Shown in pieces: positions 56,238 through 64,000 of a stretch of DNA of 64,000 nucleotides. Below the pieces are notes generated by a model that had not been told where the DNA came from, ran no database searches, and was given only the letters and a program-made list of their open reading frames with translations. A program made the translations under genes and the position numbers. The DNA is from Pelagerythrobacter rhizovicinus (GTDB taxonomy: Bacteria > Pseudomonadota > Alphaproteobacteria > Sphingomonadales > Sphingomonadaceae). How positions within the stretch are numbered: the stretch's first letter is position 1; the number at the start of each line of letters is the position of its first letter. The stretch is taken from contig NZ_SDPV01000001.1 of assembly GCF_004135625.1 (NCBI RefSeq), forward strand, positions 866,501-930,500, given 5' to 3'.

Positions 56238-56966
56238 TCATCGCGCGTCGTCCATCAGCTCGCGCATCGTGCGAACCGCCTGCTCCAGCCCGACGAACAC
56301 CGCTTCTCCCACGAGATAGTGGCCAATGTTGAGCTCCGCGAGCTGGGGGATGGCGGCGATCGGCTGCACGTTCTCGTAAGTGAGGCCGTGGCCCGCGTGC
56401 GGTTCGATGCCGTTCTTCGCCGCCAGGGCGGCCATGTCGGCGATCCGCTTCAGTTCCCGCGCTCGATCCTCCCCTGTTGCGTGGGCATATTCTCCGGTGT
56501 GGAACTCCACCACCGGGGCGCGGAGCCGGATCGCCGCGTCGAGCTGTCGTTCGGTCGCCTCGATGAAGAGACTGACGCGGATGCCCGCATCCGTCAGCCG
56601 CGAGACGACCGGCGCGAGCTGGTTGTGCAGGCCGGCGGCGTCGAGCCCGCCCTCGGTCGTGCGCTCTTCCCGCTTCTCGGGCACGATGCAGGCGGCGTGC
56701 GGCCTGTGGCGCAGCGCGATCGCCAGCATTTCCTCGGTCGCAGCCATCTCGAGGTTGAGCGGCAGGTCGGTCGCCGACTGGATCCGCGCCAGATCCTCGT
56801 CGCGGATGTGGCGTCGATCCTCACGCAGGTGGGCGGTGATGCCGTCGCCGCCCACCCGGGCGACGATCTCCGCCGCACGCACCGGGTCCGGATGGTCGCC
56901 GCCCCGCGCATTGCGGATGGTCGCGACGTGATCGATGTTGACGCCGAGGCGGAGCCGCTGGACCAC
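56238..56966 (-). CDS. pdxJ: Pyridoxine 5'-phosphate synthase
   Basis: A 242-residue TIM-barrel enzyme making pyridoxine 5'-phosphate from DXP and aminoacetone phosphate. [35 protein letters not shown] and [13 protein letters not shown] are complete. The start is GTG at 56966 and directly follows the pyrE stop. Confidence 0.97.
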   Translation of the reverse strand: MVQRLRLGVNIDHVATIRNARGGDHPDPVRAAEIVARVGGDGITAHLREDRRHIRDEDLARIQSATDLPLNLEMAATEEMLAIALRHRPHAACIVPEKREERTTEGGLDAAGLHNQLAPVVSRLTDAGIRVSLFIEATERQLDAAIRLRAPVVEFHTGEYAHATGEDRARELKRIADMAALAAKNGIEPHAGHGLTYENVQPIAAIPQLAELNIGHYLVGEAVFVGLEQAVRTMRELMDDAR

Positions 56967-57545
56967 CTACTTGCGGCTCCCCGGCTTGGTGACCGGAATT
57001 GCCGCGAGCTCCGGCGGGAGTTCGTCCTCGGCATAAGTGGGGAAGGCGATCTCCAGCAGCGCGTAGTATGGAACGTGGAACGTGATCCCTTGCGCGCGAC
57101 GGTCGACCAGCGAGGCGAGCCCGACGACGCTGCCGCCGGCGGCCCCTACCGCCTGCATGGCTTCTTTCGAGGAAAGGCCTGTCGTGACGACGTCTTCGAC
57201 GACGAGCACCTTCTCCCCCTCCTTCAGGTCGAAGCCACGGCGAAATTCGAATGTGCCTTCCGGCCGTTCGAGGAAGATCGCCTCCTTGCCCAGCGCGCGG
57301 CCCATCTCATGGCCGATGATGATCCCGCCCATGGCGGGGGACACCACTTTCTCGACCGAACTGCGCAGTTCTCGTGGCAGCTTCGCAGCAAGCCCGGCCG
57401 CCAGCCGGCTGGCACGCATCGGCTCCATCAGCACGCGCGCGCATTGCAGATAGTATGCACTGTGGCGGCCGGAGGAGAGCTTGAAATGCCCCTCGAGCAA
57501 GGCTTCGCTCGTGCGGAACTCGTGGAGAACTTCGTCTTCTGTCAT
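56967..57545 (-). CDS. pyrE: Orotate phosphoribosyltransferase
   Basis: A 192-residue PRPP-dependent enzyme of UMP synthesis. The PRPP loop VLVVEDVVTTGLSS is clear, with HFKLSSGRHS at the N-terminus. First gene of the seven-gene minus-strand run pyrE-pdxJ-acpS-lepB-AI2E-DUF3089-ruvX, with gaps of no more than one nucleotide or small overlaps. The divergent cox operon begins 184 nt away. Confidence 0.96.
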   Translation of the reverse strand: MTEDEVLHEFRTSEALLEGHFKLSSGRHSAYYLQCARVLMEPMRASRLAAGLAAKLPRELRSSVEKVVSPAMGGIIIGHEMGRALGKEAIFLERPEGTFEFRRGFDLKEGEKVLVVEDVVTTGLSSKEAMQAVGAAGGSVVGLASLVDRRAQGITFHVPYYALLEIAFPTYAEDELPPELAAIPVTKPGSRK

Positions 57546-57618
57546 CGACGTTTGCGGTCCGTTTCTGCGGCAGCTTCCGGCGTTCTTCGCCGGTTTGGGA
57601 TTTTTCTCCTAGAAGCGC

Positions 57619-57647
57619 TTGAGGCAGGGGGCAAGCGGGCGTATAGG
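57619..57647 (+). promoter_or_regulatory. Likely sigma-70 promoter of the cox operon
   Basis: TTGAGG (57619-57624), 17-nt spacer, TATAGG (57642-57647). The expected start of transcription is near 57654, giving a leader of about 75 nt to the coxB ATG. The leader has a short CCCC/GGGG hairpin with TTTT after it (about 57662-57680), a possible weak attenuator. Confidence 0.55.
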
Positions 57648-57728
57648 GCCGCCCAGACCTGTCCCCCGACGGGGTTTTCGCGGCTGCGCATGCGGCCTCT
57701 CAACGACAAGAACGGAAGCGTCGGACAG

Positions 57729-58769
57729 ATGAGATTCGGTGACTGGCCCCAGGGGGCTACGCGGTTTGTAATGATTTTGTGGGCGGCAATCGCGCTCCTC
57801 GTGGCGCCGCAGGCGGCGTTCGCGCAGGATCAGGCGGAAGCGCCTGCGGCGGAGGCTGCTGCTGCCGAACCCGCCACGGCCGCGAGCGATGCGACGCCGG
57901 CTGCTGCGGGCTACGAACCGCTGGGGCCCGAATGGATCAAAGGGCAGCCCACGCCGGGCGGATGGGACGTCCAGCCGCAGTTCTCGCCGATCGGCGACAC
58001 GGCTTCCGGCCTGCATGTCGGCCTTATGTGGGTCATGGGGATCATCTGCCTCTTCGTGCTCGCGCTGCTGCTGTGGGTGATCGTGCGCTATCGCCGCGGT
58101 GCCAACCCGACACCGTCCAAGACGACGCACAATACCTTCATCGAAGTGGTGTGGACGCTCGTCCCGGTTCTGATCCTGGTCGGCATCGCCATTCCGTCGA
58201 TCTCGCTGCTGACCGACCAATATCAGTCGCCGCCGAAGGACGCGGTGACGATCAAGGTCACCGGCTACCAGTGGTACTGGGGCTACGGCTACCCTGACAA
58301 CGGCGGGTTCGAAGTCATCTCGAACATGATGCCGGAGGATGAGGCGAAGGCGAAGGGCTTGCCGGCGCTGCTCGAAGTCGACAACCGCATGGTTGTGCCG
58401 GTCGACACGCCGCTGCGCATTCAGACGACGGCTGCGGACGTCATTCACTCGTTCGCCGTGCCTTCGCTGTGGTTCAAGATCGACGCGGTGCCCGGTCGCC
58501 TCAACGAGCGTCTGCTTACCATCGACGAGCCGGGTATCTATTACGGCCAGTGCTCCGAGCTCTGCGGCGCACGTCATGGTTACATGCCGATCGCTGTGGA
58601 GGCGCTCCCTCGCGATCAGTGGGAGGCATGGGTCCGTTCGCAGCCGGGCGGCACCGTGGGCGATGAAGCCGAAGCCGAAGCGGCTGCACCCGCTCCGGTC
58701 GCCGACGAAGGCGGTGAGGCCACTGCCGAAGACGCCGACGGCACCGACGCCGCCGCCGAAACCAATTGA
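57729..58769 (+). CDS. coxB: Cytochrome c oxidase subunit II
   Basis: A 346-residue membrane subunit. Signal peptide to about 32 (AFA), an Ala/Glu-rich linker (33-60), two transmembrane helices (about 100-122 and 138-158), and a cupredoxin domain with the CuA site: H in IHSFAVPSLW, then CSELCGARHGYMPI. The C-terminal 45 residues are again Ala/Glu/Asp-rich. It accepts electrons from cytochrome c. The ATG at 57729 is used; an upstream ATG at 57690 adds 13 residues. Confidence 0.95.
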   Translation: MRFGDWPQGATRFVMILWAAIALLVAPQAAFAQDQAEAPAAEAAAAEPATAASDATPAAAGYEPLGPEWIKGQPTPGGWDVQPQFSPIGDTASGLHVGLMWVMGIICLFVLALLLWVIVRYRRGANPTPSKTTHNTFIEVVWTLVPVLILVGIAIPSISLLTDQYQSPPKDAVTIKVTGYQWYWGYGYPDNGGFEVISNMMPEDEAKAKGLPALLEVDNRMVVPVDTPLRIQTTAADVIHSFAVPSLWFKIDAVPGRLNERLLTIDEPGIYYGQCSELCGARHGYMPIAVEALPRDQWEAWVRSQPGGTVGDEAEAEAAAPAPVADEGGEATAEDADGTDAAAETN

Positions 58770-58772
58770 TAG

Positions 58773-60518
<1,746 letters not shown>

Positions 60519-60524
60519 CGATGC

Positions 60525-60607
60525 AGCCCTCCCGTTCGCGGGAGGGCTGGGGCGGCCTCGCGCCGCCCTCCGAAACGCTTGCAAACCCCTCCCGTTCGCG
60601 GGAGGGG
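60525..60607. repeat. Three-hairpin repeat inside the cox operon
   Basis: AGCCCTCCCG-TTCG-CGGGAGGGCT (60525-60548), GGGCGGC-N5-GCCGCCC (60550-60568), and CCCCTCCCG-TTCG-CGGGAGGGG (60586-60607). The outer two are near copies with the stable UUCG loop. It lies between coxA and ctaB in the operon, so it may shape 3' mRNA stability as in other REP-bearing operons. Confidence 0.8.
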
Positions 60608-60620
60608 CATTCTTTATGAC

Positions 60621-61544
60621 ATGACCGCGACCACGCCCCACACCCGATCCATTCCGGCCGACTGGCGCGACTTCTTCGCGTTGACGAAGCCGAGAGTGAT
60701 GAGCCTGGTGATCTTCACCGGCCTGTGCGGCCTGCTGGCTGCGCCCGGCGCGATTCACCCGGTGATCGGCTTTACGGCCGTGCTCTGCATCGCGCTCGGC
60801 GCGGGCGGCGCGGCGACCCTCAACCAGTGGTGGGAAGCGGATCTCGACGCCGGAATGAAGCGCACGGCGCGGCGGCCGTTGCCGTCCGGGCGCCTGAACC
60901 GGACCGACGCGCGCGACTTCGGGATTGCGCTGTCGGTCGGCTCGGTGCTGCTGATGGGGCTTGCCGTCAACTGGCTTGCGGCCGCGATCCTGTTCTTCTC
61001 GATCATCTACTACGCGGTGATCTACACCATCTGGCTGAAGCCCCGCACGCCGCAGAACATCGTGATCGGGGGCGGCGCCGGGGCGTTCCCGCCGATGATC
61101 GGATGGGTCGCGGTGACCGGCGACGTCACCCTCATGCCCGTGATCCTGTTCGCGATCATCTTCTTCTGGACGCCCCCGCACTTCTGGGCTCTCGCGCTGT
61201 TCGTCCAGTCGGACTACGCCAAGGTCGGCATTCCGATGATGCCCGTCGTCAAGGGCGAGCGCTCCACGCGGCGGCAGATCCTCGTTTACTCCCTGCTGCT
61301 GCTGCCGCTCGCGCTTGCGCCATGGTTGATCGGCGGCACCGGCCTGCTTTATGGCATCGCGGCTGCTGTGCTGACGGCCGTGTTCGTGGCGCTTTCGCTG
61401 CCGGTGGCCTTCCGCACTGCCGTGGCGGACGACCGGATGCTGCCCGAAAAGCGGCTGTTCGGTTACAGCGTGCTCTATCTCTTCGCGCTCTTTGCGGCCC
61501 TGGTTGCGGACCGTATGGCGCAAACGCAAGGATGGCTCGGATGA
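60621..61544 (+). CDS. ctaB: Protoheme IX farnesyltransferase
   Basis: A 307-residue UbiA-family prenyltransferase making heme O for the oxidase. [38 protein letters not shown] (the DxxxD motif) and [10 protein letters not shown] are family features; about nine helices. The ATG at 60621 follows the repeat; an out-of-frame ATG five bases earlier might reduce initiation. Confidence 0.96.
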   Translation: MTATTPHTRSIPADWRDFFALTKPRVMSLVIFTGLCGLLAAPGAIHPVIGFTAVLCIALGAGGAATLNQWWEADLDAGMKRTARRPLPSGRLNRTDARDFGIALSVGSVLLMGLAVNWLAAAILFFSIIYYAVIYTIWLKPRTPQNIVIGGGAGAFPPMIGWVAVTGDVTLMPVILFAIIFFWTPPHFWALALFVQSDYAKVGIPMMPVVKGERSTRRQILVYSLLLLPLALAPWLIGGTGLLYGIAAAVLTAVFVALSLPVAFRTAVADDRMLPEKRLFGYSVLYLFALFAALVADRMAQTQGWLG

Positions 61545-61666
61545 CGCCCGAAGAACAGGAAGAATTCAAGCGGCGGCAGAAGGGGCGCAACATCGCGCTC
61601 GCGCTCGTGCTCGGCTTCTTCGTCGTGCTGTTCTACGTCCTCACGTTCGTGAAGATGGGAGACTAA
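61541..61666 (+). CDS. Small one-helix cox operon protein (CoxF-like)
   Basis: A 41-residue protein: a charged start ([17 protein letters not shown]) and one helix (about 19-37). It overlaps the ctaB stop in ATGA and precedes ctaG by two nucleotides, the position where Alphaproteobacteria have a small CoxF-like protein. Role unknown; perhaps an assembly aid. Confidence 0.85.
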   Translation: MTPEEQEEFKRRQKGRNIALALVLGFFVVLFYVLTFVKMGD

Positions 61667-61668
61667 TC

Positions 61669-62241
61669 ATGTCCACGGCCGCGCTCGACCGGAAGAACCT
61701 GCGCGTCGGCCTCTTCGGCTTTCTCGCTGCGGCGGCCATGCTGGGTCTCGGCTATGCCGCGGTGCCGCTCTACCAGCTGTTCTGTCAGGTGACGGGATTT
61801 GGCGGCACGACGCAGCGTGCGACGGCCGAGGATGCCGATCTCGCGGCCCGGATAGCGCAGAGCGCCGGCGCTCCCACGATCTCGATCCGCTTCGACGCAA
61901 GCACCTCCCACGGCATTCCGTGGGCCTTCCGGCCGGAGCAGGTGACGCAGACCGTCCAGATCGGCGAGCGCGACATGGCCTTCTTCGTCGCACGCAACGA
62001 CAGCGCGGAGCCGATCACCGGGACCGCGACGTTCAACGTCGAGCCCGAGCAGACCGGCAAGTACTTCAACAAGATCCAGTGCTTCTGCTTCACCGAGCAG
62101 ACGCTGCAGCCCGGACAGGAAGTGCGCATGCCGGTGCTGTTCTTTATCGACCCGGCGATCCTCGACGATCCCAATGCGAGGGATGTCGAACAGATCACCT
62201 TGAGCTACACTTTCCACCGCAAGCCGGAACCAGCTTCCTAG
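61669..62241 (+). CDS. ctaG: Cytochrome c oxidase assembly protein CtaG (Cox11)
   Basis: A 190-residue copper chaperone delivering CuB to subunit I. One N-terminal helix (about 14-32; GYAAVPLYQLFCQVTGFGG), then an immunoglobulin-like periplasmic domain with the copper motif CFCF in KIQCFCFTEQTL. Length is typical. Follows the small CoxF-like gene. Confidence 0.95.
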   Translation: MSTAALDRKNLRVGLFGFLAAAAMLGLGYAAVPLYQLFCQVTGFGGTTQRATAEDADLAARIAQSAGAPTISIRFDASTSHGIPWAFRPEQVTQTVQIGERDMAFFVARNDSAEPITGTATFNVEPEQTGKYFNKIQCFCFTEQTLQPGQEVRMPVLFFIDPAILDDPNARDVEQITLSYTFHRKPEPAS

Positions 62242-62304
62242 CACTGGACCAACGGCGCGCCGCCGATTAAGGGCCGCGCAACGCTTTGACAGGACGTTCG
62301 ATCA

Positions 62305-63126
62305 ATGGCCGGAACCAAGAACCACGACTATCACATTCTCCCGCCCGACATCTGGCCGCTGATCGGCTCGATCTCGGCTGTCACCTTCACCAGCGGCATG
62401 GTGCTCTACATGCACGAGCTGGCCAACTGGCAGATCGTGGTCGGTCTCGGCATCGCGGGGCTGATCGCGACGTTCTTCAGCTGGTTCAGCAACATCGTGA
62501 AAGAGGCGCAGGCCGGCTATCACACGCCGGTCGTGCAGCTTCACATGCGCTACGGCATGATCCTGTTCATCGCCTCCGAAGTCATGTTCTTCGCGGGCTG
62601 GTTCTGGGCCTGGTTCGACTTCTCGCTGTTCCCCAGCACGCTTTCCGAAGTGGTCGGCGGCCAGTTCCCGCCGGTGGCGATCGAAGCGGTGATGAACCCG
62701 TTCGACCTGCCGCTGCTCAACACCCTGATCCTGCTCTGCTCCGGCACCACGGTCACCTGGGCGCACCACTCGCTGATCCACGGTGACCGCGACGGGCTGA
62801 AGAAGGGCCTGTGGCTGACGATCCTGCTCGGCATTCTGTTCAGCTGCATTCAGGCGTACGAGTACTGGCACGCGCCGTTCGAGTTCGGCGGCAACACCTA
62901 CAGCTCGGCGTTCTACATGGCGACCGGCTTCCACGGCTTCCACGTGCTGGTCGGCACGATCTTCCTGATCGTCTGCCTGCGCCGGGCTTACCTCGGTCAC
63001 TTCACCCCGCGCCAGCACTTCGGCTTCGAAGCCGCCGCGTGGTACTGGCACTTCGTCGACGTGGTGTGGCTGTTCCTGTTCGTCGTGGTGTACGTTTGGG
63101 GCAGCTGGGGCGCGCCGGTCCATTGA
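62305..63126 (+). CDS. coxC: Cytochrome c oxidase subunit III
   Basis: A 273-residue seven-helix subunit. FIASEVMFFAGWFWAWF and the closing FGFEAAAWYWHFVDVVWLFLFVVVY are hallmarks. It stabilises proton uptake by subunit I and binds lipid. Lies 63 nt after ctaG; its stop overlaps the TTG of the next gene. Confidence 0.97.
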   Translation: MAGTKNHDYHILPPDIWPLIGSISAVTFTSGMVLYMHELANWQIVVGLGIAGLIATFFSWFSNIVKEAQAGYHTPVVQLHMRYGMILFIASEVMFFAGWFWAWFDFSLFPSTLSEVVGGQFPPVAIEAVMNPFDLPLLNTLILLCSGTTVTWAHHSLIHGDRDGLKKGLWLTILLGILFSCIQAYEYWHAPFEFGGNTYSSAFYMATGFHGFHVLVGTIFLIVCLRRAYLGHFTPRQHFGFEAAAWYWHFVDVVWLFLFVVVYVWGSWGAPVH

Positions 63127-63515
63127 TCGACCCGCGCGAGCCGCGAATCGAGAAGGGGCAGCCCGGTATCGCCGAGGCTGCCCTTTTCGCGTTGTGCCCC
63201 CGCTGCGGCGGGAAGACGCTGTTCGCGAGCGGCATCCGCTTCGCCGGCCGGTGCCGGACGTGCGACCTCGACTACGACAGCTTCAACGTCGGCGACGGTC
63301 CGGCTGCGTTCCTGACCTTGCTGATCGGCGCCGCGGTCACGGCGCTTGCGATTTCGGTCGAGCTGGCGTTCCGGCCGCCGCTCTGGTTGCATGCCTTGCT
63401 CTGGGTGCCGGTCACCGCCCTTGCGGTGATCTTCGGTCTTCGGATCGCCAAGGGGGCGTTGCTTGCGTCCGAATTCCGTAACCGTGCGAAGGAAGCGGGA
63501 GGCCGCGAGCAATGA
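63123..63515 (+). CDS. DUF983 membrane protein
   Basis: A 130-residue protein. Two CxxC pairs (CPRCGGKTLF and CRTCDLDY) that likely bind zinc, then two helices (about 60-80 and 85-106). Such proteins sit between coxC and surf1 in many Alphaproteobacteria; function unknown, perhaps oxidase assembly. Start TTG in TTGA overlap with coxC; no better start before the first CxxC was seen. Confidence 0.87.
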   Translation: MIDPREPRIEKGQPGIAEAALFALCPRCGGKTLFASGIRFAGRCRTCDLDYDSFNVGDGPAAFLTLLIGAAVTALAISVELAFRPPLWLHALLWVPVTALAVIFGLRIAKGALLASEFRNRAKEAGGREQ

Positions 63516-64000
63516 TCCGGAAGGTCCCGATCGTACCGACAGCGATCGTCGCTATCGCCGTTGCGACGATGATCGCGCTCGGATTCTGGCAGCTCGGCCG
63601 CAAGGCGGAGAAAGAAGCGCTCCTCGCACGCTATGAACAGGCGCGCACGCTCTCCTCGGCGGTCGAATGGCCGCAGACCGAAGCAGACGTGGAAGTGGCG
63701 CTCTTTCGCCACGCCCAGCTCGATTGCGAGCGGGTCGTCGACCTGTCCGCCCGCGCGGGCACCAGCGTGGACGGCCGCAAGGGCTGGGCTCACATCGCTC
63801 GCTGCGCGATCGGCGACGGGCGGGAGGCCGACGTGGCCATTGGCTGGTCGGAGCGGCCTGTGGCCCCTGATTGGCAGGGCGGTGTGGTCGAAGGGATTGT
63901 CGCTCCCGGCCCGCGTCTTGTGGTCGCGCAGCCCACTGCGGGCCTCGTGCGGCTCGCGCCGCCCGATCCGGCGGACGTTCCCAACAATCACCTCGCCTAC
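63512..64000 (+). CDS. SURF1-family oxidase assembly protein (5' part, truncated by window)
   Basis: The first 163 codons of a SURF1 protein needed for heme A insertion. An N-terminal helix (about 8-25), then the family motif LGFWQLGRKAEKEALLARYE; IGWSERPVAP lies further in. The start overlaps the DUF983 stop in ATGA. The usual length is about 230-250, so roughly a third lies beyond the window. Confidence 0.92.
   Translation, partial: MIRKVPIVPTAIVAIAVATMIALGFWQLGRKAEKEALLARYEQARTLSSAVEWPQTEADVEVALFRHAQLDCERVVDLSARAGTSVDGRKGWAHIARCAIGDGREADVAIGWSERPVAPDWQGGVVEGIVAPGPRLVVAQPTAGLVRLAPPDPADVPNNHLAY

Overview
The window is a contiguous piece of an alphaproteobacterial chromosome, roughly two-thirds GC, densely coded and without IS elements, prophage, integron or CRISPR. 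Several features point to the Alphaproteobacteria, most likely the Sphingomonadales (an Erythrobacter- or Sphingomonas-like marine or soil aerobe). These are a CcrM (GANTC) cell-cycle methyltransferase, an alphaproteobacterial-type LexA box (GTTC-N7-GTTC), a sigma-EcfG general-stress promoter (GGAAC-N17-CGTT), Flp pilins, ETF-ubiquinone oxidoreductase and an aa3 oxidase operon laid out as coxB-coxA-ctaB-small ORF-ctaG-coxC-DUF983-surf1. The genus assignment is inference from gene content.

Layout. 1-2.7 kb: a cyclase-family hydrolase and aroB/aroK on the minus strand, separated by a three-hairpin intergenic repeat. 2.8-8.1 kb: an unnamed small membrane protein and a large exported proline-linker protein translationally coupled to xerD, then accA and an M48 lipoprotein protease. 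8.2-13.5 kb: two Flp pilins, a Nudix hydrolase, tRNA-Arg(ACG), PilZ, zincin, hemerythrin, phospholipase D, folE and glutathione peroxidase. 13.7-20.7 kb: dnaE and an acyl-CoA synthetase operon. 20.7-24.4 kb (minus): an apparently SOS-controlled radical SAM gene, a lytic transglycosylase and a uracil-DNA-glycosylase-like protein. 24.5-32.7 kb: ETF-QO, ispE, an N-formylglutamate amidohydrolase-like protein, ilvD, a lipoprotein, NAD(P)HX repair and an Fe-S RNA methyltransferase, with many 4-nt overlaps. 32.7-40.6 kb: a stress-type PfpI protein, parC, an exported protein, and minus-strand CCA-transferase, Nudix, DUF1285, GNAT and sugar-dehydrogenase genes. 40.6-43.8 kb: rnhB, ccrM, folP. 43.8-49.6 kb: a PAS-GGDEF protein and a three-gene signalling cassette (response regulator, LysM-FecR protein, CHASE2 histidine kinase). 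49.6-57.5 kb: a lipoprotein, purS-purQ, a diacylglycerol-kinase-like gene, and a tightly packed minus-strand run pyrE-pdxJ-acpS-lepB-AI2E-DUF3089-ruvX. 57.6-64 kb: the cytochrome aa3 oxidase operon, running off the end in surf1.

Most genes are housekeeping. The regulatory signals are the most informative part. The rnhB-ccrM gap (41264-41457) holds six GANTC sites, two of them in a perfect dyad, followed by an exact DnaA box just before the ccrM start; this suggests methylation-state and DnaA input into ccrM expression. An exact LexA box sits 6 bp before a radical SAM gene of unknown function, and an exact EcfG promoter precedes the PfpI gene. The protein-level candidates for uncharacterised biology are the CHASE2/FecR/response-regulator cassette, the aroK-xerD orphan pair (2766-4726), and the glycosylase-like protein that seems to lack catalytic motifs yet is coupled to a lytic transglycosylase. 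No wholly new defence or mobile system was seen.
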